A stretch of 12,952 nt of DNA. Origin: CAZCDM01 sp964497475 (lineage in GTDB: Bacteria > Planctomycetota > Phycisphaerae > SM23-33). This document shows, piece after piece, positions 7,608-12,952 of this stretch. The stretch's first letter is position 1. Each line of letters begins with the position of its first letter. A model generated the notes under the pieces. It had not been told where the DNA came from, made no database searches, and saw only the letters and a list, made by a program, of their open reading frames with translations. The translations under genes and the position numbers were made by a program. The stretch spans positions 1-12,952 of the forward strand of contig CAZCDM010000054.1 in assembly GCA_964497475.1 (NCBI GenBank), read 5' to 3'.

Positions 7608-8183
7608 ATGACGACTCCTGAAGCACATTTTCTGCGGCCGGGCCGCGGGGCCGCTCGTGGGCAAGGTTTTACCCTCTTTGAGGTTCTCTTTGCCGTGATG
7701 ATTCTAGGCATGGGCATTGGTGGGATTATGATGGCCATGGGATCGGCCGCCGAACTCAACAGCGAGGGCGTCCGCATGACCAAGGCCAGCTACCTCGCCC
7801 AGCAGATCCGCGAGTGGACCCTCGACCTGCCCTTCCGCGACCCCGATACGCCAGATGCAGATCCTGGGTCCGACGGGCTCTCGCCGTTGAGTTTCGTCGA
7901 CGATCTCGACGACCTTTACAGGGACGGGGGCCTGGTCTATTCGCCCCCGGTCACCCCGCCTTTGGGTGATTATATCGACGGGACCGACGATACCATGAGG
8001 CCGGTCTACCTCACCGGCCTGACCGGCTGGAAGCAGACCATCGTGTTGACCTGGCGGTCGACGAGCAACCCCTCTCAGATCGTAACGCCCGGCTCGACCG
8101 ATCTGATCCATGTGCAGGTCACCGTCAGCGAGAATAACGAAGACCTGCTGACCACCGGCTGGCTGATCCGCGAGAACGACTGA
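7608..8183 (+). CDS. Prepilin-type minor pilin (GspI/PilV-like)
   Basis: This 191-residue protein has a long leader rich in Arg and Gly ending in Gly20, then FTLFEVLFAVMILGMGIGGIMM. That is the prepilin peptidase site with Phe at mature position 1 and Glu at position 5, followed by the hydrophobic helix that anchors and polymerises pilins. The rest is an acidic globular domain without recognised motifs. Position directly before a second prepilin of GspJ/PilW type suggests the GspI/PilV role in the initiating tip complex. The start is three bases after the pilC stop with only a weak ribosome site, so translation may be coupled. Pilin class is certain; the GspI-like role is inferred from order and the FTLFEVL signature. 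Confidence 0.85.
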   Translation: MTTPEAHFLRPGRGAARGQGFTLFEVLFAVMILGMGIGGIMMAMGSAAELNSEGVRMTKASYLAQQIREWTLDLPFRDPDTPDADPGSDGLSPLSFVDDLDDLYRDGGLVYSPPVTPPLGDYIDGTDDTMRPVYLTGLTGWKQTIVLTWRSTSNPSQIVTPGSTDLIHVQVTVSENNEDLLTTGWLIREND

Positions 8184-8184
8184 C

Positions 8185-8715
8185 ATGCAGCGAATGTACC
8201 GCACATCTTGCCGTGGGGGCTTTACGCTGGTCGAGATGGTCATCGCCGTTACGCTCTCGGCGTTGGTTATCGCGGGGGTAACCGCGGCGGTCTATTCCGG
8301 GCTGTTCAGTTACGAGGCCACCACCGAAATCGCCACCGCCCGCCAGGCCGTCCAGGCCGTTCTCGACCGCATGACCGCTGAGATCCGCCTGGCCGACAAT
8401 GTATCCACCACCACCGGCACGCTCACGATCACCACCGGGGCCAACTCCGGGTATCAGTACGAGCTTACCTCGGGGGGCAATCTGGTCTACCGCGTCAGGG
8501 AGTCCGGCACGTACAGCAGTGACTACGTCCTGCTGGATACGACTGACGACATCACCGTCAACACCTTCTCGGTCAACATCAAGAAGAGGGCGGTGGATGG
8601 CACGTACTACGCGACCATCGTCAAGATCAACCTCGGCGTCACGGTGGGCGATTACACCTTCGACGCCAACGCCTCGGCTGCCCCGCGAAACACGCCCGTC
8701 AGCAAGGACAAGTAA
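8185..8715 (+). CDS. Prepilin-type minor pilin (GspJ/PilW-like)
   Basis: This 176-residue protein has a short basic leader ending RGG (cleavage after Gly12), then FTLVEMVIAVTLSALVIAGVTAAVY, with Glu at mature position 5 and the standard hydrophobic helix. After the helix comes an RQAVQAVLDRMTAEIRLADNV segment, seen in many GspJ/PilW proteins, and a Thr/Ser-rich beta domain. The start lies one base after the preceding stop, implying coupled translation. It is the last gene of the operon, and the next gene is convergent. No GspK/PilX-like gene or major pilin follows, so the remaining pilins must be encoded elsewhere. Confidence 0.83.
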   Translation: MQRMYRTSCRGGFTLVEMVIAVTLSALVIAGVTAAVYSGLFSYEATTEIATARQAVQAVLDRMTAEIRLADNVSTTTGTLTITTGANSGYQYELTSGGNLVYRVRESGTYSSDYVLLDTTDDITVNTFSVNIKKRAVDGTYYATIVKINLGVTVGDYTFDANASAAPRNTPVSKDK

Positions 8716-8730
8716 ACCTGTCTTGGCTCG

Positions 8731-8741
8731 GGGCGACGCCC
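8731..8741. terminator. Short stem between convergent pilus operon and uxaC
   Basis: GGGC-GAC-GCCC forms a 4-bp stem in the 50-base gap between two convergent stop codons. No T-run follows on either strand, so evidence for termination is positional only. Confidence 0.2.
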
Positions 8742-8765
8742 AATCCCATCTGATGCGGTAACCGT

Positions 8766-10196
8766 CTATCCCAGCGGATCGAGATCGAACCCGAAGAACG
8801 TCGCGCCGTTGTTGTAGCAGATGTCCTGGACGGTCTGGCCGAGCAGGTCCATGTCGGCCGGGACGAGTCCCGCCTCGACATCCCCGCCGAGGATATTGCA
8901 CAGCACCCGCCGGAAGTACTCGTGTCGCGTGTAGCTCAGGAACGATCGGCTGTCGGTGACCATCCCCACGAACCGCCGCAGCAGGCCAAGCTGGCTGAGG
9001 GCTTCGATCTGCCTCTCCATGCCGTCTTTCTGGTCGAGGAACCACCACCCGCTGCCCATCTGCATCTTGCCGGCCACCGAACCGTCCTGGAAGTTGCCCA
9101 GCATCGTCGCCACGAGGTGATTGTCCCGCGGGTTGAGGTTGTAGATCACCGTCCGGGCCAGTTGATTTTCCCGGTCGAGGCGGTCGAGCAGCTTCGCCAT
9201 CGGCCGGGCCGCCGACCAGTCGCCGATCGAGTCGAACCCGGTGTCCGGCCCGAGCTGCTCGTACATCCGCGTGTTGTTGTTCCGCTGGGCGCCGTAATGG
9301 AACTGCTGTGTCCAGCCCTTCTCGGCGTTCATCAGCCCGAACTCGTACAGCATGGCCGACTTGAACTTCGCCGCCTGCTCCTCGCCGATCGACGCACCGG
9401 CCCGGGCTTCGGAGAAGATGTCCTCGATCTCGCGGCCGGAGTAGTCCTCAGCCACGAACGTATCAATGCCGTGATCGCTCAGCCGACAGCCGGCCTGGTG
9501 GAACACCTCCTGCCGCTTGCGGATCGCATCGAGATAGCTCGCCATGTTGGTGATGTCCATCTCGGCTGCCTCGGCGAGTTTGGCCACCCAGTGGGCGAAA
9601 ACCTCCGGCTTGTCGACGGCCATGCCCTTGTCCGGCCGCCACGTCGGCAGGACCTGGACGTCGAACCCTTCGTCGGCGGCGATGGCGGCGTGGTGTTCCA
9701 GCGTGTCGGTCGGGTCGTCGGTCGTGCAGACCAGCACGACGTTGCTCTGGCTCATCAGCCCCCGGGCGCTGAACTCGGCCCCGGCGATGACCTCATTGCA
9801 GTGCTCGTAGACCTGCCGTGCGGTATCCGGGCCCAGCAGGACGTCATCGAGGCCGAAGTATCGCTTCAGCTCGAGGTGGCACCAGTGGTACATCGGGTTG
9901 CGCAGCAGGTAGGGCATGGTTTCGGCGAAGGCTTTGAACTTCTCCCAGTCGTCGGCGTCGCCAGTGCAGTACCGCTCGGAAATCCCGTTGGACCGCATCG
10001 TACGCCACTTGTAGTGGTCGCCGCCGAGCCAGACCTGCGTGATGGTCTCCCAGCGTTGATCGTTGGCGATGGCCTCGGGGGAGAGGTGGCAGTGGTAGTC
10101 GATGATCGGGCAGGGGGAGGCGAAGCGATGGTACAGCTCGCTGGCGGCAGGGCTCTGGAGGAGGAAGTCGTCGCTGATGAATCCGTCGCGGCTCAT
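8766..10196 (-). CDS. uxaC: Glucuronate (hexuronate) isomerase UxaC
   Basis: This 476-residue cytoplasmic enzyme interconverts D-glucuronate and D-fructuronate (and galacturonate/tagaturonate), the first step of hexuronate breakdown. It belongs to the amidohydrolase-like fold: IIDYHCHLSP (31-40) carries the His-X-His metal pair. Other family blocks are GGDHYKWRTMRSNGI, CTTDDPTDTLEHH, TWRPDK, the QFHYGAQRNNNTRM segment and a C-terminal LLRRFVGMVTDSRSFLSYTRHEYFRR. The length equals the usual 465-480. I chose the ATG at 10196 because AAAGGA lies six bases upstream on that strand; an upstream in-frame start at 10232 adds 12 atypical residues. It is transcribed divergently from the interrupted URO-D-like gene, with 195 bases between the two starts. 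Confidence 0.95.
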   Translation of the reverse strand: MSRDGFISDDFLLQSPAASELYHRFASPCPIIDYHCHLSPEAIANDQRWETITQVWLGGDHYKWRTMRSNGISERYCTGDADDWEKFKAFAETMPYLLRNPMYHWCHLELKRYFGLDDVLLGPDTARQVYEHCNEVIAGAEFSARGLMSQSNVVLVCTTDDPTDTLEHHAAIAADEGFDVQVLPTWRPDKGMAVDKPEVFAHWVAKLAEAAEMDITNMASYLDAIRKRQEVFHQAGCRLSDHGIDTFVAEDYSGREIEDIFSEARAGASIGEEQAAKFKSAMLYEFGLMNAEKGWTQQFHYGAQRNNNTRMYEQLGPDTGFDSIGDWSAARPMAKLLDRLDRENQLARTVIYNLNPRDNHLVATMLGNFQDGSVAGKMQMGSGWWFLDQKDGMERQIEALSQLGLLRRFVGMVTDSRSFLSYTRHEYFRRVLCNILGGDVEAGLVPADMDLLGQTVQDICYNNGATFFGFDLDPLG

Positions 10197-10228
10197 GGGG
10201 TGTCCTTTGGTTGCGTGGAGCGGGGGTG

Positions 10229-10242
10229 GCATTGGGCAATGC
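10229..10242. promoter_or_regulatory. Perfect inverted repeat upstream of uxaC, possible operator
   Basis: GCATTG-GG-CAATGC is a perfect 6-2-6 inverted repeat about 33-46 bases before the uxaC start. It abuts GCTATCAGGGTAGC (10241-10254), whose outer four bases also pair. Position suits a repressor site over the uxaC promoter or a hairpin in its leader. No regulator gene is in the window to link it to. Confidence 0.35.
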
Positions 10243-10322
10243 TATCAGGGTAGCAACCCGCCAGCCGATGGGCAAGACATAGGCCGAGAAGGTCCGAATG
10301 GCAGGCCGATTTCGTGTAAACC

Positions 10323-10350
10323 TTGACATCTGCATCGGCGTGGCGAAAAT
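10323..10350 (+). promoter_or_regulatory. Candidate sigma-70 promoter for the URO-D-like gene
   Basis: A perfect TTGACA (10323-10328) is followed after 16 bases by GAAAAT (10345-10350, 4/6 match to TATAAT). Transcription would start near 10357 and give a leader of about 35 bases before the ATG at 10392. It is the best promoter match I found in the window. Confidence 0.45.
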
Positions 10351-10368
10351 GGCGCGCTGCCACCAACC

Positions 10369-10380
10369 GCCCGAACGGGC
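10369..10380 (+). promoter_or_regulatory. Hairpin abutting the ribosome site of the URO-D-like gene
   Basis: GCCCGAACGGGC is self-complementary (4-5 bp stem). Its last base directly precedes AGGAAG (10381-10386), the likely ribosome site five bases before the ATG at 10392. It could influence translation initiation. It resembles, but is not the same as, the GAA-loop repeats near the left end of the window. Confidence 0.3.
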
Positions 10381-10391
10381 AGGAAGATACC

Positions 10392-10943
10392 ATGAGCTAT
10401 GAAGACGGCTGGGCTGCGGTGAACCTGCAAACACCGCCCCGCGTTCCACGAACCGAGTATTCCGCCCATATGCACTGGGAGCTTGTCCAGACGGTCACCG
10501 GCATCGACGTCACCCCCGACAGCGACCCGGCCGAGCAGCAGGAAGCCTCCAAGGCGTTTGTCAAGGCGTGGAATTACGATTTCATGTGGAACATCCTCAT
10601 CAGCAGGGGCGAGTTCGGCGAGTACTATACCGACATGGGCCATGCCGAATATGCCGCCGGCGGCGTGGATAAGCGTGACATTGGCGAGAGTGCTTTCAAG
10701 ACTCCCGAAGATGTTCTGAGCTTCGATCCGATGGAGGCCCTGGGCGTGATCGACAAGGCCGAGACCGTCCGGCGTTTCGAGGAGAACTACAAGCTTCAGG
10801 GCACCTTGAAAAATTCACTTTTCGGCCTCGCTGGTCTTTTCGCTCCCTGGCGGCATCGCAAAAAACGGCGGAATATGAGCCCATATGCACCATTTTTTGC
10901 TCTTTGCCAGAAAGCGAAAATCCTACGCGATATCCGAATTTGA
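10392..10943 (+). CDS. 5' fragment of the interrupted URO-D-like gene
   Basis: The open frame from the natural start gives 183 residues. The first 135 are the genuine N-terminal half of the URO-D-like protein, ending RRFEENYKL. The last 48 are translated from the mobile element (basic, including WRHRKKRRN) and end at the TGA in its right inverted repeat. The product lacks the C-terminal half of the barrel with its conserved motifs and is unlikely to be active. Confidence 0.7.
   Translation: MSYEDGWAAVNLQTPPRVPRTEYSAHMHWELVQTVTGIDVTPDSDPAEQQEASKAFVKAWNYDFMWNILISRGEFGEYYTDMGHAEYAAGGVDKRDIGESAFKTPEDVLSFDPMEALGVIDKAETVRRFEENYKLQGTLKNSLFGLAGLFAPWRHRKKRRNMSPYAPFFALCQKAKILRDIRI
10795..10798. repeat. 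Left target-site duplication TTCA
   Basis: TTCA directly precedes the left inverted repeat of the element and is repeated directly after the right one (10960-10963). Keeping only one copy restores the host reading frame. Confidence 0.75.
10799..10817 (+). repeat. Left terminal inverted repeat of the element
   Basis: It matches the reverse complement of 10941-10959 except at positions 4 and 7 (C here, T in the other repeat read inward). Confidence 0.85.
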
Positions 10944-10959
10944 ATTTTTCAAAGTACCC
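10941..10959 (-). repeat. Right terminal inverted repeat of the element
   Basis: It is the inverted partner of 10799-10817. Its first three plus-strand bases, TGA, are the only in-frame stop that the element introduces into the host gene. Confidence 0.85.
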
Positions 10960-10963
10960 TTCA
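10960..10963. repeat. Right target-site duplication TTCA
   Basis: It matches the TTCA at 10795-10798. After it, the host gene resumes in its original frame (CAT CAA AAT CAC once joined to the left side). Confidence 0.75.
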
Positions 10964-10985
10964 TCAAAATCACTCGCCCAATGCG

Positions 10986-11615
10986 GTGCAGATGACGGGT
11001 ATCTACATCTCGATGGTCTCCGGGCTGATCGACCTGCTCGGCTGGGACATGCTCCTGCTGGCGGCCGGGACCGACCCGGATCGCTTCGGCGAGATGGCCA
11101 ACCGCTACTCGCAGTGGGTCCAGCAGTACTTCGACGCTCTCGCCGAGGCCGACGTGCCCATGGTGATGATCCACGACGACCTCGTCTGGACCTCCGGGCC
11201 GTTCGTTCATCCCGACTGGTACCGGCAGTACGTCTTCCCGAATCTCAAGCGGCAGATCCAGCCGTTGCTCGACAGTGGCAAGCGGGTGGCCTTTACCTGC
11301 GACGGCGACTATACCCTCTTCATCGACGACATCGCCAAACTGGGCGTGCATGGCTTCGTAATGGAACCCTGCACGGACATGGCCTACATCGCCGAGAAGT
11401 ACGGCCAGAGCCACTTCTTCATCGGCAATGCAGACGTCCGCGTGCTGATGACCAATGACCGCGAGAAAATCCGCGCCGAGGTCCAGCGGTGTATGGACAT
11501 CGGCAAGCACTGCCCGGGCTTCTTCCTGGCCGTGGGCAATCACATCCCGGCCAATACGCCCGTCGACGCCTGCCTCTACTACAACGAGGTCTACCAGGAA
11601 CTCGGCCGACGTTGA
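10986..11615 (+). CDS. 3' fragment of the interrupted URO-D-like gene
   Basis: This open frame carries the C-terminal part of the URO-D-like protein, from QMTGIYISMVSGLIDLLGWD to the natural stop. It includes the HDD segment, a TCDGD segment where relatives often have a Cys-containing metal site, EPCTDM, and the NHIPANTP block near the end. The GTG at 10986 is only the first possible start after the element, no ribosome site precedes it, and the host protein continues upstream (NHSPNAV). Separate translation is therefore doubtful. It is in the same frame as the 5' fragment. Its stop lies 20 bases from the convergent aminotransferase stop. Confidence 0.6.
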   Translation: MQMTGIYISMVSGLIDLLGWDMLLLAAGTDPDRFGEMANRYSQWVQQYFDALAEADVPMVMIHDDLVWTSGPFVHPDWYRQYVFPNLKRQIQPLLDSGKRVAFTCDGDYTLFIDDIAKLGVHGFVMEPCTDMAYIAEKYGQSHFFIGNADVRVLMTNDREKIRAEVQRCMDIGKHCPGFFLAVGNHIPANTPVDACLYYNEVYQELGRR

Positions 11616-11635
11616 GCCGATAGCGACAGGCCGCG

Positions 11636-12910
11636 TTACCGCAGCTTATCCGCCTGCAGAGCCACCTTGCGGTAGGCCGCCGCGGTCTTCTCGATCAGCT
11701 CCGGCTCGTCGTGCTTGAACCACGGCACGCCGAAGGCAAACTCAGCCACCCGCTCGGTCACCGGCAGCGAGCCGGGCCCCTGGCGGACGTCCCGCTGCCC
11801 AAAGGCCAACGCGGTCGGCTGGCCTTGATGGAAGACGTCAGCCTCGTGGAAGTAGGGGTGCGTGTGGATCGGCAGGTTCGCACCCGGCCGGGCGTAGGGC
11901 ACGCCCTCGGCCTGGACGGCCTGACAATACTCCGCCAGGCCCAGCCCGCCAAGCGCCTCGCCATCGTACAGCCCGCGCGCGTGATACCACCCGCCCATCG
12001 TGCTGCCACAATCGGCCGGTGGGCGATGGGCAATCGGCCCCGGCGTGCCGTCGAGCAAGTCCCAGAAGCGGTTCATCGCCGACTCGATTTCCGCGATGCG
12101 GGCCGGGTAGTGCTTCAGCTGCACGCGCCCCATCGCCGAGCACCACTGATTCATGCGATGCTTGCAGCCCCCCAGCGGAATGCCCGCAAACCTTTTCAAA
12201 TCGACATCGGAGACCTGCGCGTCGGCCGGGTTGTAATTGCTCGCCACGCCCGTCCGTTCGTAGTGAGCAAAGGCCACCGCCCGCTCGTACAGCACGCGAT
12301 TGCTCGTCAGCAACATCCCCGCCTCGCCAATGGCAAAGCTCTTGCCCGCCATCATGCTCATCGCCGCGATATCGCCCAGCGACCCGCAGGGCCGACCCTT
12401 GTACAGCGAGCCGTGGGCGTGGGAGGCGTCTTCGATGACGCGGACATTGTGGGCCGAGGCGATGGCGTTGATCGCGTCCATGTCGCACGGGTAGCCCGCG
12501 TAGTGCACGACGACGATGGCCTTGGTCTTCGGGCCGATGCGATGCTCGATGTCGGCCGGGTCGATGCAGAGCGTTCGGGGGTCGATGTCCGCGAAGTTCA
12601 CCGTCGCGCCAAGCTGCACCGCCGGCGTGGCCGAGGCCCAGTACGTCATCGACGGACAGATGATCTCATCGCCCGCGCCCACGCCGCAGGCCCACATCGC
12701 TTCCAGCAACGCCGCCGTGCCGTTGCACGTGCCCAGGGCGAAGTCCACACCGACCCAGGCGGCGTATTCCTTCTCGAACTCCTTCGTGATGTCCGTAGCC
12801 GACATCTTGCCGCTGCGGAGAACCTGCAGAATCGCCTCCTCGTCCTCTTCGGTGACGATGGGCCAGTGCAACCGGTCGGCCGGGAACGTCTCAATTACCT
12901 TAGCCCGCAT
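11636..12910 (-). CDS. DegT/DnrJ/EryC1/StrS family PLP-dependent aminotransferase
   Basis: This protein of 424 residues belongs to the sugar aminotransferase family, which usually transfers an amino group to a nucleotide-linked keto sugar. Visible family elements are the N-terminal WPIVTEEDEEAILQVLRSG, TCNGTAALLEAM (61-72, cofactor phosphate region), DEIICPSMTYWASA, VVHYAGYPCDM, VIEDASHAHGS (158-168, Asp161 contacts the PLP ring) and MMAGKSFAIGEAGML with Lys190 as the probable Schiff-base lysine. Length is slightly above the common 370-400. The ATG at 12910 has only a close GGTGAG upstream. The substrate cannot be told from sequence. Its neighbours are catabolic rather than a clear glycan cluster, so the gene may belong with genes beyond the right edge. 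Confidence 0.88.
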   Translation of the reverse strand: MRAKVIETFPADRLHWPIVTEEDEEAILQVLRSGKMSATDITKEFEKEYAAWVGVDFALGTCNGTAALLEAMWACGVGAGDEIICPSMTYWASATPAVQLGATVNFADIDPRTLCIDPADIEHRIGPKTKAIVVVHYAGYPCDMDAINAIASAHNVRVIEDASHAHGSLYKGRPCGSLGDIAAMSMMAGKSFAIGEAGMLLTSNRVLYERAVAFAHYERTGVASNYNPADAQVSDVDLKRFAGIPLGGCKHRMNQWCSAMGRVQLKHYPARIAEIESAMNRFWDLLDGTPGPIAHRPPADCGSTMGGWYHARGLYDGEALGGLGLAEYCQAVQAEGVPYARPGANLPIHTHPYFHEADVFHQGQPTALAFGQRDVRQGPGSLPVTERVAEFAFGVPWFKHDEPELIEKTAAAYRKVALQADKLR

Positions 12911-12952
12911 TTCTCACCGGTCCGTTGATTTTTGTTGGTGACGACGATTGGT

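Larger units (their letters stand above)
10799..10959. mobile_element. 161-bp MITE-like foldback element
   Basis: The ends GGGCACCTTGAAAAATTCA (10799-10817) and TGAATTTTTCAAAGTACCC (10941-10959) are inverted repeats matching at 17 of 19 positions. Similarity between the arms continues, with small gaps, to the centre near 10879, where ATATG-AGCC-CATAT closes the hairpin, so the whole element folds back on itself. It is flanked by TTCA on both sides. It is visibly AT-richer than the surroundings and has no room for a transposase, so it must have been moved by one encoded elsewhere. I could not match the ends to a named insertion-sequence family. A 4-bp duplication and GGG ends leave several DDE families possible. 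Confidence 0.88.
10392..11615 (+). pseudogene. URO-D/MtaA-like protein gene, interrupted by a small mobile element
   Basis: The gene encoded a protein of the uroporphyrinogen decarboxylase superfamily of the methyltransferase-like (MtaA/CmuA) type, common in sugar-degrading bacteria and not a haem enzyme by context. The N-terminal part (YSAHMHWELVQTVTGIDV) and C-terminal part (HDDLVWTSGPFVHPDWYRQ, then NHIPANTPVDACLYYNEVY) belong to one protein. Between them lie a 161-bp inverted-repeat element (10799-10959) and a TTCA duplication. Deleting 165 bp joins ENYKL to HQNHSPNAVQMTGIYI and gives one frame of 352 residues, a normal length. As it stands, reading runs into the element and stops at a TGA (10941-10943) in its right repeat. 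The ATG at 10392 has AGGAAG five bases upstream. No other damage is visible, so the interruption looks recent. Confidence 0.88.

Noticed and set aside
10799..10959. Intrinsic terminator or large structured RNA gene instead of a mobile element
   Set aside because: The target duplication and exact restoration of the host frame explain its position; there is no terminal T-run and no promoter of its own that I can see.
10392..11615. Two independent genes, or a selenocysteine/readthrough TGA at 10941
   Set aside because: The halves belong to one superfamily protein, and removing element plus TTCA rejoins them exactly. The TGA lies in the mobile element's repeat, so recoding is not a plausible explanation.
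8922..12928. Plus-strand open frames opposite uxaC (8922-10253) and the aminotransferase (11711-12928)
   Set aside because: They are shadows of strongly supported minus-strand genes; translations are low-complexity and lack domains.

Overview
The window looks like a high-GC chromosomal segment of a planctomycete-type bacterium, probably of the Phycisphaerae kind. That placement is an inference from three things: the gene order of the pilus cluster, the intergenic AGCCCCGAAGGGGCG hairpins, and a glucuronate isomerase next to a uroporphyrinogen-decarboxylase-like (URO-D-like) gene and a DegT aminotransferase. No rRNA or other marker gene is present to confirm it.

Bases 1-364 carry no convincing complete gene. 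They hold a compound stem-loop (54-104), three copies of a short GAA-loop hairpin (one inverted, with a compensatory base-pair change) and a possible terminator-like alternative fold in front of pilM.

Bases 365-8715 are one compact plus-strand operon for a type IV pilus or type II secretion-like machine. The order is pilM, pilN, pilO, a PilP/GspC-like bitopic protein, pilB (extension ATPase), pilT (retraction ATPase), pilC (platform protein) and two minor prepilins of GspI/PilV and GspJ/PilW type. Gaps run from a 4-base overlap to 42 bases. PilM-N-O-P would form the inner-membrane alignment complex, PilB and PilT would drive PilC, and the two prepilins would help build the pilus tip. The major pilin, prepilin peptidase and outer-membrane secretin are not in the window.

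Bases 8766-12910 are metabolic. Glucuronate isomerase (uxaC, minus strand) is transcribed divergently from a URO-D/MtaA-like gene, followed by a convergent DegT-family PLP aminotransferase on the minus strand. The shared uxaC/URO-D-like intergenic region has a good promoter for the URO-D-like gene and palindromes that could be operators.

The most striking feature is at 10799-10959. A 161-bp, AT-richer foldback element with 19-bp terminal inverted repeats (17/19 matching) and a 4-bp TTCA target duplication sits inside the URO-D-like gene. Removing the element plus one TTCA copy (165 bp, exactly 55 codons) restores an uninterrupted 352-residue reading frame. This is a small non-autonomous transposable element (MITE-like) that has interrupted a gene, apparently recently. 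I could not assign it to a named insertion-sequence family.
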